DNA from: Chloroflexota bacterium
GTDB lineage: Bacteria > Chloroflexota > Anaerolineae > Anaerolineales > Anaerolineaceae
Direction of reading: 5' to 3'
Assembly: GCA_023406965.1 (NCBI GenBank)
Contig: JAEXTI010000161.1
Location: forward strand, 1-6,438
DNA length: 6,438 bases
Part shown: positions 6,112 through 6,438 of the stretch, piece by piece
Position numbering within the stretch: the first letter of the stretch is position 1
How the letters are laid out: every line of letters starts with the position of its first letter
Translations under genes and position numbers: made by a program
Notes under the pieces: model-generated
The model's input: the letters and a program-made list of their open reading frames with translations, nothing else
What the model was told of the DNA's origin: nothing
The model's database searches: none

Positions 6112-6438
6112 ATGGCAGGAATTTCACATCTAGCTGTCGGGTTAGCCGCCAAACCTTTGGCCCCCAAAGTCCCCTTATGGACGTTACTCGTCGCCTCGGA
6201 AGCCATTGATATCCTGTGGGGCGTCCTCGCCGCGGCCCGAATTGAGACTCTTGGGAATTCTCCCTGGTCGCACAGTCTGATCACCGCTGTTGCCTTATCG
6301 AGCCTGGGCGGAACCATCTTGGGGAAAGTATACCGTAGCGCGCGCTCGGGCGTCGTCATCGCCGCAGTGATCTTCAGTCACTGGGTGATTGATCTCATCA
6401 CACATCCCATGTTCGGCGGACAACCGGACATGACCCTC
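6112..6438 (+). CDS. Multi-pass membrane protein with conserved His/Asp residues (3' end outside the window)
   Basis: Only the first 109 codons are present; the frame is open to the last base. The visible part holds membrane-type segments at about 21-42, 56-72 and 80-97. Polar residues sit inside or next to them in a striking pattern: H6, E30 and D33 (SEAIDILWG), H54 (PWSHSL), and then H90, D94 and H98 (SHWVIDLITH). That arrangement resembles the YdjM/DUF457-type membrane proteins annotated as metal-dependent hydrolases, as well as unnamed membrane proteins carrying PWSHSL and SHWxxDxxTH. These residues could bind a metal, but enzymatic activity is unproven for most members. If the family's usual length of about 200 residues or more applies, roughly half is missing. 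The gene is probably co-translated with the small protein upstream. Confidence 0.75.
   Translation, partial: MAGISHLAVGLAAKPLAPKVPLWTLLVASEAIDILWGVLAAARIETLGNSPWSHSLITAVALSSLGGTILGKVYRSARSGVVIAAVIFSHWVIDLITHPMFGGQPDMTL

Overview
The window looks like part of the chromosome of a free-living bacterium of moderate GC content. A MalT-type LuxR (LAL) regulator is followed by a small protein and a histidine-rich membrane protein of types I associate with Chloroflexota, especially Anaerolineae. That assignment is an inference from gene content; no rRNA or other marker is present. There are no tRNAs, rRNAs, CRISPR arrays or insertion sequences.

Layout: bases 1-262 are AT-rich and non-coding, with short inverted repeats. 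A UbiA-family prenyltransferase lies on the minus strand (263-1108). Across a gap of about 93 bp it diverges from a plus-strand membrane methyltransferase of the isoprenylcysteine/phospholipid methyltransferase fold (1202-1777). The rest runs on the plus strand: an aminoglycoside-phosphotransferase-like kinase (1861-2829) with a consensus TATAAT upstream, a large LAL transcriptional regulator (about 2907-5744) closed by a strong intrinsic terminator (5772-5814), an 81-residue uncharacterised protein (5852-6097), and the 5' part of a multi-pass membrane protein (6112 to the window edge).

Working together: the prenyltransferase and the methyltransferase both have lipid-type substrates and share an intergenic region, so they may act on the same isoprenoid or lipid. 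The kinase and the LAL regulator are close enough to be co-transcribed. The small protein and the membrane protein are almost certainly one operon (14 bp gap, with a Shine-Dalgarno overlapping the upstream stop), and the terminator insulates them from the regulator. I found no clear new multi-gene system. The least explained parts are the small-protein/membrane-protein pair, the regulator's undefined translation start, and the inverted repeats at the left edge.
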